Assembly: GCF_005886875.1 (NCBI RefSeq) | Contig: NZ_PNBY01000089.1 | Location: 1-64,000, forward strand | Reading direction: 5' to 3' | From: Pseudoalteromonas aurantia | Lineage (GTDB): Bacteria; Pseudomonadota; Gammaproteobacteria; Enterobacterales; Alteromonadaceae | DNA length: 64,000 bases | Part shown: piece after piece, positions 47,035 to 54,849 of the stretch | Numbering within the stretch: position 1 is the stretch's first letter | Layout: every line of letters begins with the position of its first letter | The notes under the pieces: model-generated | Told to the model about the DNA's origin: nothing | The model's input: only the letters and a program-made list of their open reading frames with translations | The model's database searches: none | Made by a program: the position numbers and the translations under genes

Positions 47035-47130
47035 ACTTTGTCCTGCTTAGGGATCAACATACTCAGATCTTACCAATGCCCGTTGTGGAGGCCTAACAAC
47101 ATTGACTTCCACAAAGAGCGTTACGGATGG

Positions 47131-49359
47131 TTAATGACGGTGTTCCCCCGCATCACCATGACTATGACTTCTACGCTGCAAGTTTTGCGGCCCTGCGGTA
47201 AAACTAGTATCAAGGTTGCCTTTAAAACAGCCTAGTACCCATGGGAAAGTATCGGTAATATAGTAGCCATACTGGCCATCGACGGTCATACCATTACACT
47301 CATCTAAATCACCTTGATTAGCTTGATATTCCCAGTCTCCTCTAAACTGTCCATCATAATTACTGCTTGCCACCGCACCAGTGCCACCAACAGGTGTAGT
47401 GTATCCAGATACAGCTTGACGTGCGCCTCCATTATTTTTAAGTACGTAACTTGAGGTTGCTTTACGAATAATGCCCGTATTTGAGTCTTTAAAACAACTC
47501 CCATATATTGGGTACCCATCGGCTGCAAAACCAATCACGGCAGATGAGCGACTACCACACGTTTGGTTGAACATAGCAACAGGGTTGCCATGATAATGAT
47601 ACTTACCAGAAGGCTGAGTATGCGCATTGTGTGAGTCAGTACCAAATGCATTCAAAGATGACATAGGATCATATCGCCAAGGGTTATCATTTTGGTCTGC
47701 ACCACAGCCTATTTTTTCTTGTCCAATCGGCTCACTCCCCACGTCGTAGCATGCAGCGGGTAGTAAATCGAGCGTCACGCCATTGAGTAAAACGCCCTCT
47801 GTAGTCCCGATACCTTGTGCCGTTATTGAACTGGCCAATGTAGGCGTAATTGGTACGTTATACACTAAGTTTTGCTCTGAAGCATTGGTAGCAAAAGACG
47901 CAGTCTCATCATTAAAGTCATGATTTGGAATAGAGTTCATCGTAATGGTACACGTACTGTTATTCACCGTCAGCATCACATCGCCCGTAAAATCAGCCGC
48001 TCTTTTAATGTCACTGACGTTCGAGAAATAACTGCCTTCGTAATTACGACAACTGACGGCCTCGTTAGTGAATATCTTATCTGTGATATCCACACTAGTA
48101 TTACTTGCCGTCACCTTCAGTGTATCTGTTGCTGATAAAGTACCAGAGGTTACAGTTAAGCTTAGCTCAAACACCCCTGCAATATCTGCGTTAAACTCCG
48201 CACTCACTTGCGCCTTATTATTAAGCTGTGCACTACTGTTGTCGGGTTTGCTCACCAACTGCCATTGATACGTTAAGCCTTCACCGCTACTTTGGCTGCC
48301 ACTGAGCGCGACAAAGTCACCAACAATAACACTTTGGTCATCGCCAGCACTGGCAGTAGGTGCGCCAGCTTGTGCCTCTGCGGTTATCGTGATCATATCT
48401 GCCACAGAGTTCATTTTACCGTCATTGACAACCAAAGAAAGCTGATAAGTACCTGCGGAATCTGGCGTTAGCTGCACAGATTCTGACGTGCTACTTGAAA
48501 GTACAGTGTTACTTTGTGAGGGCTTACTCACAACACTCCAAGTATAACTAAGTGTGTCATTATCAGCATCACTACTGAGCGAACCGGATACGGTTACCAC
48601 ATCCGCAACACGCACTGTTTGGTCGCTACCAGCATTGGCAATAGGTGCTTGGTTCGTGGTCGATGCTTGTGCCACCACTGTCATTTTATCTTGGGTTGAT
48701 TCAGTTTGCCCATCACTGACCGTTAACCCCAGCTCATAATTACCTGCAACGTCAGCCGTGAACTTTGCATTCACCAATTGTGCATCTGTTAGCGCCGCAT
48801 TACTGCCATTGGGTTTAGACACAAACAGCCATTGGTAACTCAACGTATCACCATCAGGATCTTGACTTGCAGCCCCCGATAACGTTACCTCTGTGCCTGG
48901 TACTACTTGTTGATCGCTACCCGCATTCGCAATAGGCATTTGATTGACTGCGGACGCATTCACCGTCACTGTATCTTGGCTTGAATTAACCGTGCCATCA
49001 TTCACAACGAGACCCACAGTATATTGCCCAGCAATATCTGGCGTGAACGTCGTGTTACTGCTTGTGGCATTGGCTAAGCTAGACTGGCTTGACGCTGGCT
49101 TTGTAATAAACTGCCATTCAAATGAGAGTGTATCTCCATCAGCATCTTGGCTTTGACTGCTACTCAATGTCACAACGGCCCCCACAGAAACCGATTGCTC
49201 ACTACCCGCGTTTGCCACTGGTGCTGAATTACTCACCACCACACTGTTGCCATCATCCGTATTTGGCGTTGTCACTGAATCGCTATCACTCCCTCCCCCG
49301 CACCCACTTAGCATGCCCGAAGATACTAGCATCAACCCTAATAACCTTTGTCTTGTCAT
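47131..49359 (-). CDS. lipoprotein with four PKD-like repeats and a C-terminal YHYH domain
   Basis: A 742-aa protein. A lipobox (Leu-Ser-Gly-Cys) ends the signal peptide near residue 20. Four immunoglobulin-like PKD repeats follow (about 45-430), each beginning with Ala-Asn-Ala-Gly-Ser or a variant and containing Asp-Ala-Asp-Gly-Asp-Thr-Leu-type turns. The C-terminal part (about 440-735) has the Lys-Tyr-His-Tyr-His-Gly motif and Gly-Tyr-Pro-Ile-Tyr-Gly segment of the YHYH family, ending in a His-rich tail, which suggests metal binding. The function of YHYH proteins is not established. AAAGAGAG precedes the ATG. The gene converges on the serine hydrolase. Confidence 0.85.
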   Translation of the reverse strand: MTRQRLLGLMLVSSGMLSGCGGGSDSDSVTTPNTDDGNSVVVSNSAPVANAGSEQSVSVGAVVTLSSSQSQDADGDTLSFEWQFITKPASSQSSLANATSSNTTFTPDIAGQYTVGLVVNDGTVNSSQDTVTVNASAVNQMPIANAGSDQQVVPGTEVTLSGAASQDPDGDTLSYQWLFVSKPNGSNAALTDAQLVNAKFTADVAGNYELGLTVSDGQTESTQDKMTVVAQASTTNQAPIANAGSDQTVRVADVVTVSGSLSSDADNDTLSYTWSVVSKPSQSNTVLSSSTSESVQLTPDSAGTYQLSLVVNDGKMNSVADMITITAEAQAGAPTASAGDDQSVIVGDFVALSGSQSSGEGLTYQWQLVSKPDNSSAQLNNKAQVSAEFNADIAGVFELSLTVTSGTLSATDTLKVTASNTSVDITDKIFTNEAVSCRNYEGSYFSNVSDIKRAADFTGDVMLTVNNSTCTITMNSIPNHDFNDETASFATNASEQNLVYNVPITPTLASSITAQGIGTTEGVLLNGVTLDLLPAACYDVGSEPIGQEKIGCGADQNDNPWRYDPMSSLNAFGTDSHNAHTQPSGKYHYHGNPVAMFNQTCGSRSSAVIGFAADGYPIYGSCFKDSNTGIIRKATSSYVLKNNGGARQAVSGYTTPVGGTGAVASSNYDGQFRGDWEYQANQGDLDECNGMTVDGQYGYYITDTFPWVLGCFKGNLDTSFTAGPQNLQRRSHSHGDAGEHRH

Positions 49360-49716
49360 GATTTACTCTCTTTAGATGCAACCCAATAAGTCTTGGCAAT
49401 AAGCACAGTTATTACCACGGTGATGATAAGAAATTTAGAAAGTAAATGTGCAAAGAGTATGCACGGATCAAATCTATACTGTTTTTTACAACAAAAAATA
49501 CATAAATCCCTATTTAAGGTGCAGAGCACATGCACTACTAGGTACAAGCACCCTACATAAATTTAACCATATGGTGTGCATTTTTGTGACGTTAGCGACT
49601 GTACTGTGTTAGTTTAATCAACGTGTTACTTCACTAAAACCAGCACAAAACGTACTTTACCTGTGTGAAATCGCGTTAGTATAAGTACTTAATAAACTGG
49701 CTAAACAATTATTGAG
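49360..49716. other. 357-bp upstream region of the YHYH lipoprotein gene
   Basis: AT-rich, no credible gene. A frame ending at 49356 has cysteines and hydrophobic residues but no family, and it sits on the promoter region, so I left it out. No clear regulatory motif was seen. Confidence 0.4.
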
Positions 49717-49866
49717 GTGAATAAAATACAGAGAATTTTACTTGGTATACTACTTATTGCGCTTCAAGACTGTGTTCATACTCCCGAATCAATAGCGCCC
49801 ATGGAATCAAAGCTTGCTTCTATTGGCCATACAGCGCTTAGAGATAATTTAAAACCACATTTTTAA
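49717..49866 (+). CDS. possible 49-aa lipoprotein-like peptide or gene remnant
   Basis: A GTG-started frame encodes a basic start, a hydrophobic stretch (Ile-Leu-Leu-Gly-Ile-Leu-Leu-Ile-Ala-Leu) and a Cys preceded by Leu-Gln-Asp, which resembles a degraded lipobox, then about 30 ordinary residues and a stop. The ribosome site is poor. It looks like the surviving front end of a lost lipoprotein gene rather than a working gene. Confidence 0.25.
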   Translation: MNKIQRILLGILLIALQDCVHTPESIAPMESKLASIGHTALRDNLKPHF

Positions 49867-50053
49867 ATTGTTCAACGAGTCAGAGCGACGAACTGTTAAC
49901 CTTATAAGTTTTTCTTATTAATCAAATTCATCACTCAACTAAGTACTAAGAACACGCAAAGCGCGCTTTGAAGTTGCAAAACAAAAAATAAGTAATTGAT
50001 GTATAGTTAAATTTATTTTTTAAATTGTTCCCGCCCCTTTTTTAAAACATCAA

Positions 50054-50082
50054 TTAGCCTGAAGCCCCTAATGTGAGGCTAA
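50054..50082 (-). terminator. probable terminator of the LytTR gene
   Basis: TTAGCCT and AGGCTAA form a seven-base stem with a 15-base loop 20 bases beyond the stop of the regulator gene; on the minus strand it is followed by a modest T-rich stretch. Confidence 0.45.
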
Positions 50083-50101
50083 GCTTGCATTAATATAAAA
50101 A

Positions 50102-50953
50102 TTAGCTGTCAATCAATAGGAGTGATTTAAACTGCTCTTTGTAACGTCTTGATAGATTTATTTTTTTACCATTTTTCAGGGTGATTTCGCTATCTCCACT
50201 GTGTATTGGCATGATCGAACAAATGGCATCTAACCGAACTGCATAACTACGATGAACCCGACAAAACCCCTGAGAAATGAGTTGCTCACTGAGCTTGGTT
50301 AACGTTGTTCTGAGCGGATAAACTCGCCCATTAATATGTAAATTAACGTAATTCCCTGAAGACTCTATCCACTCAATCTCACTCACTTTAATAATAAACT
50401 CTTTGCCTAACTTTCTCACTAGCAAGCGTTCAAATTGCGGCTGCACTGACTCTTCGGCGCTTTGCAACACTCGAGCCTCACCTTTGAGTTGAGCCATAAA
50501 ATATTGATAACCTTTTATCACTACAATCAGAAAAGCAAAGCTCAATAAATCTTTACGGTACTCGTATAAGAACTCATACCACAATAAGCCAAAATCATAA
50601 TCACGATTTTTACTCCAATACACAAGCTCCCTAATGCCAACCATTATACTGACATGCAACACACTAAATATAATAGATGCTAGCAAATAGACTGACAGTG
50701 AGCGACCCATTGCCTGAAAGTTAAATGGATAAGCTGTCAGTAAATATACAATACTCGGTACAAGCGCCAATGTCCCCAGTGCACTACTATATTCCCAAAT
50801 AAATGGTTCCCACCATTCAAACAGCAGGTTATTCAACCGTTGCGCTTCCATAATATCTGACGTGGCATTAATGGTGTTATTAATGAAAATATACGCAGCT
50901 AAAAAACACACACCATAAAGATTCGAATACTGTAAAAAGTGTGGTGAACGCAT
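50102..50953 (-). CDS. membrane-bound LytTR-family transcriptional regulator
   Basis: A 283-aa protein with about four hydrophobic helices (residues 10-165) and a C-terminal LytTR DNA-binding domain (about 180-280), recognised by Ile-Glu-Trp-Ile-Glu-Ser-Ser-Gly-Asn-Tyr-Val-Asn-Leu, Leu-Arg-Thr-Thr-Leu and Phe-Cys-Arg-Val-His-Arg-Ser-Tyr-Ala-Val. It has no response-receiver domain, so it probably senses a membrane signal directly. The start codon has no strong ribosome site. It is divergent from an acyltransferase gene 187 bases away, the usual arrangement for a regulator and its target. Confidence 0.88.
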   Translation of the reverse strand: MRSPHFLQYSNLYGVCFLAAYIFINNTINATSDIMEAQRLNNLLFEWWEPFIWEYSSALGTLALVPSIVYLLTAYPFNFQAMGRSLSVYLLASIIFSVLHVSIMVGIRELVYWSKNRDYDFGLLWYEFLYEYRKDLLSFAFLIVVIKGYQYFMAQLKGEARVLQSAEESVQPQFERLLVRKLGKEFIIKVSEIEWIESSGNYVNLHINGRVYPLRTTLTKLSEQLISQGFCRVHRSYAVRLDAICSIMPIHSGDSEITLKNGKKINLSRRYKEQFKSLLLIDS

Positions 50954-51140
50954 CGTGACATAACCTTATTTGTTTGATGGTTCTCCAGACTATCAATTAA
51001 CTGAGTTTACCCCAAGTTGTTTATCCCTGTATTCCTCCGCTTATCCCTAGTAGCTGTTTTTTAAGCACATATTAATATGAACCCACCTCAAATTAAGAAA
51101 AGCTATACACATCTAATCACACCATTTTATAGGGTTATTT

Positions 51141-52397
51141 ATGCTAAAGCGCATCATAGCATTGTGGCAATCATCAATATTTTCATTGCAAACAACAGAG
51201 CGTATGGTTGAGCTAGATTGGCTTCGAGTCCTTGCCTTTGGCTTATTGATTTTTTACCACACCGGCATGTTGTACGCTCAAAATTGGGGTTATCATTTTA
51301 AAAGTTCGCACATAAATACCCATATCGAAAGCTGGATGTTATTGCTATCACCATGGCGAATGGGGGTAATTTGGTTTATTTCTGGCGCAGCATTAAGTAG
51401 CATTTTACAAAAAACACCAATGACACACGTGCTACTCAATCGCTCGATTAAAATCTTGTTGCCTTTGCTTGTAGGAGTGTGGATTGTCGTACCGATTCAG
51501 CTATATGCGCAAATGCAACAGGAAGTCGGGCTATCAATGAATTACGTCGAGTTTTATAATGCTTTTTTAGATTTATCCCACCCTTTATTCACACAATACC
51601 AAGCAGGTATTTGGCCCCACGTTGATGTCAATCATCTTTGGTATCTGCGCTCACTTTGGCAATTTACTCTCTGGATACTGGTCGTATTACCAATTTTACG
51701 GAGCAATTGGCTGCAAAAATTTATTCAATATTGTTTAAAACAACCGTTTATTTTCGTTTGCTTAGGGCTATTGCTCCCTCTATGGGTCCTTAAGTTAACT
51801 TGGCCAAACGAAACATATCGTTACCCTATGGGGTTTGTATTTTTGTTATATGGCTTTTTATTGGTACATCACACAACGTTTTTTACTCAGTTATGCCGAT
51901 ATTGGCAATGGCTACTTGGGTTATTCGCCTTCACATACATAATAATTGTTTATGGCTACCAAGCGATTTGGCTCAGTAGCAGTAGTCTTCACTGGCAACT
52001 TGTGAGCATGAATATGATATACACGGCTCAAAGCTTGCTGGGTGTATTGGCAATACTGGCATTAGCCACACGTTTTTTGAAACGCCCCTCCAAGCTACTG
52101 ACAAACCTAAACACGGTTGTTTTCCCATTTTATATTTTCCACCAAAGCGTCATTATCGCTCTTGCTTACAGCTTAAGTACGTTAAAACTAGGCCCTTGGC
52201 TTGAAGCCTTCATTATTTTATTAGGGACATTTTTGGTGTGCGCAATACTCTGCTTTATTGTATCGAATGTTAAAATCCTAAGACCGCTTTTTGGTATGGA
52301 CACCAATTACCCCTACTCAAAAAGAGTGGCATTAATTGGCAAAACTGTCTCAATTATAGCGATAACACCTATGGTAATAAAACTATTAATAGTTTAA
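51141..52397 (+). CDS. acyltransferase 3 family membrane protein
   Basis: A 418-aa protein with about ten transmembrane helices. The N-terminal Leu-Asp-Trp-Leu-Arg-Val-Leu-Ala-Phe-Gly with a helix ending Tyr-His-Thr-Gly, and Phe-Ile-Ser-Gly-Ala-Ala later, are the family hallmarks. Layout is like glucan-modifying OpgC-type enzymes. It is probably controlled by the divergent LytTR regulator. Substrate unknown. AGGG lies upstream of the ATG. It is only distantly similar to the acyltransferase at 189-1373. Confidence 0.85.
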   Translation: MLKRIIALWQSSIFSLQTTERMVELDWLRVLAFGLLIFYHTGMLYAQNWGYHFKSSHINTHIESWMLLLSPWRMGVIWFISGAALSSILQKTPMTHVLLNRSIKILLPLLVGVWIVVPIQLYAQMQQEVGLSMNYVEFYNAFLDLSHPLFTQYQAGIWPHVDVNHLWYLRSLWQFTLWILVVLPILRSNWLQKFIQYCLKQPFIFVCLGLLLPLWVLKLTWPNETYRYPMGFVFLLYGFLLVHHTTFFTQLCRYWQWLLGLFAFTYIIIVYGYQAIWLSSSSLHWQLVSMNMIYTAQSLLGVLAILALATRFLKRPSKLLTNLNTVVFPFYIFHQSVIIALAYSLSTLKLGPWLEAFIILLGTFLVCAILCFIVSNVKILRPLFGMDTNYPYSKRVALIGKTVSIIAITPMVIKLLIV

Positions 52398-52449
52398 CAA
52401 AAACCACCCCATAATGAGATACCAAGCCCCTATGCTTATTATTTTTAAG

Positions 52450-52476
52450 CCTAAAGCCTTGTCCAAAGGCTTTAGG
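52450..52476. terminator. hairpin between convergent genes
   Basis: CCTAAAGCCTT and AAGGCTTTAGG form a perfect 11-base stem with a five-base loop between the acyltransferase and beta-propeller genes. T-tracts are weak on both sides, so it may serve both directions imperfectly. Confidence 0.55.
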
Positions 52477-52488
52477 GCAATTATTTAA

Positions 52489-52573
52489 CCCCCGGTTTAG
52501 ATAAGGGTTTTGGAATAGAAAATGTTTTGAAAACAAACTTACGTACAATCCAATAATGATAGTTTGCTCAATC
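52489..52573 (+). mobile_element. MITE-like element, copy C (truncated)
   Basis: About 85 bases match the left half of copies A and B, from the terminal region (GGTTTAGATAAGGG) through the conserved segment that includes GGAATAGAAAATG, then similarity fades near 52573. The right inverted repeat is absent. It lies next to the end of the beta-propeller gene. Confidence 0.7.
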
Positions 52574-52610
52574 ACCCTGCGCCTCGTCGTTTACCCTACA
52601 ACACAGGTAC

Positions 52611-53534
52611 TTACTTGTTAAAATACTGCTGTTTTAATTGGGTGATCACCTGTGTACTCACCCAATAAAGATTAGACGCACCACTGGGTTCGTTATAGCG
52701 CCCAAAGAATAAAAACTGACCATCTGGTGTAATTCTCGGCGCCGTTTCTGTGTGCTTAGTATTTACTGCTGGACCCATATTAATCGGTTTTGACCATGAG
52801 CCGTCTTTTTCTTTAAAGTAAATAAATATATCGTGATCTTTTCTTTGTTCATCATCTGTATTTCGCGCATTTACTAATAAGTAATCGTTTGTAGTTGACA
52901 TAAAGCCATGAATACCAAATTCAATGTCCATTGGCTTAGGCACAAGAAAGTTACCCTTGTCATTTTTTGCGTAATACATTTTCCGCTCTGACATATTGGT
53001 GAAAACTAAGTCTCCATTTCGTCCTTGATTCATATCAGATAACCGGCCTGTGTTATACGGCAATTCATATCTTTGCGCTTCACTAAAACCACTTTCAGTG
53101 CGAGTGACATACCACACACCAGATCCTTTGGAGTCTGGTTTACGGCCAGTAAAGTAAATTCTGTTATCATTTAGGCTTGCATAAGGCAGTAATTCATAGG
53201 TCATTTTACCTTTGGTGAAATTAGCCTTTTTGGGTTTTGTCCATCGCTTATTTTCAAGTGTGGAATAGTAAATTTGTGGGTTTGTGTCCACGCCTTCTAT
53301 TATGTCTAACGTGGTAAAATACATTGCAGTTAAGTCTGGCGAAAATGAAATACCAAACTCATAACGCCCCTCAACTGACACCATATCGGGTGCAAACAAC
53401 TCAGCCACCACGCCTGGAGTTTTCTGGCCAAACCATGGCCCCTGAAAGTCACTAAGCGATTCATTAGCACTTGAATGACTTGCCATAGTTATAGAGGCGA
53501 TTAACAAAAAGATTGATAAGGTAATTTTATTCAT
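52611..53534 (-). CDS. secreted PD40/WD40-like beta-propeller protein
   Basis: A 307-aa protein with a signal peptide (about 1-23, ending Ser-Ser-Ala). The mature part has repeated blade-like segments such as Phe-Ser-Pro-Asp-Leu-Thr-Ala-Met-Tyr-Phe-Thr and Ile-Thr-Pro-Asp-Gly-Gln-Phe-Leu-Phe-Phe, the hallmark of TolB-type PD40 repeats. No catalytic motif is seen, so a binding role in the periplasm or at the surface is likely. AAGGA precedes the ATG. It stands alone between repeat-rich intergenic regions. Confidence 0.8.
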   Translation of the reverse strand: MNKITLSIFLLIASITMASHSSANESLSDFQGPWFGQKTPGVVAELFAPDMVSVEGRYEFGISFSPDLTAMYFTTLDIIEGVDTNPQIYYSTLENKRWTKPKKANFTKGKMTYELLPYASLNDNRIYFTGRKPDSKGSGVWYVTRTESGFSEAQRYELPYNTGRLSDMNQGRNGDLVFTNMSERKMYYAKNDKGNFLVPKPMDIEFGIHGFMSTTNDYLLVNARNTDDEQRKDHDIFIYFKEKDGSWSKPINMGPAVNTKHTETAPRITPDGQFLFFGRYNEPSGASNLYWVSTQVITQLKQQYFNK

Positions 53535-54002
53535 TTTATATCCTTAAACTTTCCAAAGGCAGGATGGCGCCTACCTATATCCAAAATGGCTGGTTGTGCA
53601 TGTATCAGTACATTACTTTGACTTTAGGCACTGTATATCAATTCATTGGTCTATCAATCTTATAATTTCTAACAAGATTGAAACTGCATTCAATCTATCA
53701 AATACAAAGTAAAGTGCATGTGATCCAATGTAAACTAGTGTAAAGGTTCAACAAGAGAGTGTGACTTGACGATGAGATAAATGACAATTTAGAAGCTAAA
53801 AAACGTGCGAATAGATGATAAATATATGGCAAAACTCTCTACTAAGTGTGGCTGCAAAAAATTCCACTGCGTACTTTTAGTTTTGAACCCCGAAATAACC
53901 AGCTACTCAACCTTGCCGTAAAATGCTTAAAAGCCGTGCGATTGAATATTTAAACTTTTTCGGAACAAGTCTCGCCTAAATAACGATTCTAATTACCTAA
54001 AA

Positions 54003-54765
54003 GACGGTGTATGGGGCCAGTATTGCGTATAATCTTAGCTGTTGGCGGGGCTTTATACCGCGCATATAAAGGCTAGACATTAGTAAGAAAATTCAACCCT
54101 TCGTCTCCCTGAACTTGATTCAGGGTCCACATAACAATTCAAATTCGTGTCATTTAACCCATCTGCTTTCTAAAAAATAATGGATTCTGACCTGCGTCAG
54201 AAAGACGGAGTACTCCATTTCACCTAAACTCGTTGGCGAGGCTTTATGCCACGCATATAAAGGTTAGAAGTTAGTAAGTAAATTAAACCAATTTCGTCTC
54301 CCTGAACTTGTTTCAGGGTCCACAAGTCAATTCAGCTACACGTCATTTAGCCCCATCCTCTTCCTAAACAAAATGGATTCTGACCTGCGTCAGAAAGACG
54401 GAGTATGGGGCCAGCATTGCGTATAATCTTAACTGTTGGCGGGGCTTTACACCGCGCATATAAAGGTTAGACGTTGGTAAGAAAATTCAACCCTTCGTCT
54501 CCCTGAACTGGTTTCAGTGTTCACATATCATTTCAGCTACACGTCATTTAGCCCCATACTCTTCCTAAACAAAATGGATTCTGACCTGCGTCAGTAAGAC
54601 GGAGTATGGGGCCAGCATTGCGTTTCATATTAGCTGTTGGCGGGGCTTTACGCCGCGCATATAAAGGCTAGACGTTAGTAAGAAAATTCAACCCTTCGTC
54701 TCCCTGAACTTGATTTAGGATCCATATGTCAATTCAGCTACACGTCATTTAGGCCCATGTATCGA
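54003..54765. repeat. four-unit tandem array of REP/BIME-like repeats
   Basis: Units begin near 54003, 54204, 54397 and 54598 (periods 201, 193 and 201). Each full unit carries two small hairpins: one of the type CCCTGAA-loop-TTCAGGG (first at 54107-54125) and one TTCTGAC-CTGC-GTCAGAA shortly before the next unit. The two hairpin segments resemble each other when one is inverted (each has CGTCT before and TCC after), the arrangement of paired REP elements. The last unit is shortened and its hairpin partly mutated. Confidence 0.8.
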
Positions 54766-54794
54766 TAAAAAAGCACGACATTCTAAACATAAAA

Positions 54795-54826
54795 AAACCC
54801 TTATTAGTTGATCCTAATAAGGGTTT
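54795..54826 (-). terminator. intrinsic terminator of the large nuclease gene
   Basis: A perfect 13-base stem AAACCCTTATTAG / CTAATAAGGGTTT with a six-base loop. On the minus strand it ends in a run of seven T, 24 bases after the stop codon. Confidence 0.9.
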
Positions 54827-54849
54827 ATATTTAATAACTTATGTTTTGG

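Larger units (their letters stand above)
53535..54849. other. 1.3-kb intergenic region containing a REP-like array
   Basis: Bases 53535-54002 hold no credible gene that I can see. From 54003 to about 54765 there are four tandem units of about 200 bp. The region ends with the terminator of the large nuclease gene. Confidence 0.6.

Noticed and set aside
47083..47114. Terminator between the S12 hydrolase and YHYH lipoprotein genes
   Set aside because: TTGTGGA/TCCACAA can pair but the loop is long and no T-tract is present in either direction.
49356..49547. 63-codon minus-strand frame with several Cys upstream of the YHYH lipoprotein gene
   Set aside because: Its stop overlaps the lipoprotein start region, the sequence resembles no family and it occupies likely promoter DNA.
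54003..54765. CRISPR array
   Set aside because: Units are about 200 bp and almost wholly repeated, with no short repeat-spacer alternation and no cas genes.
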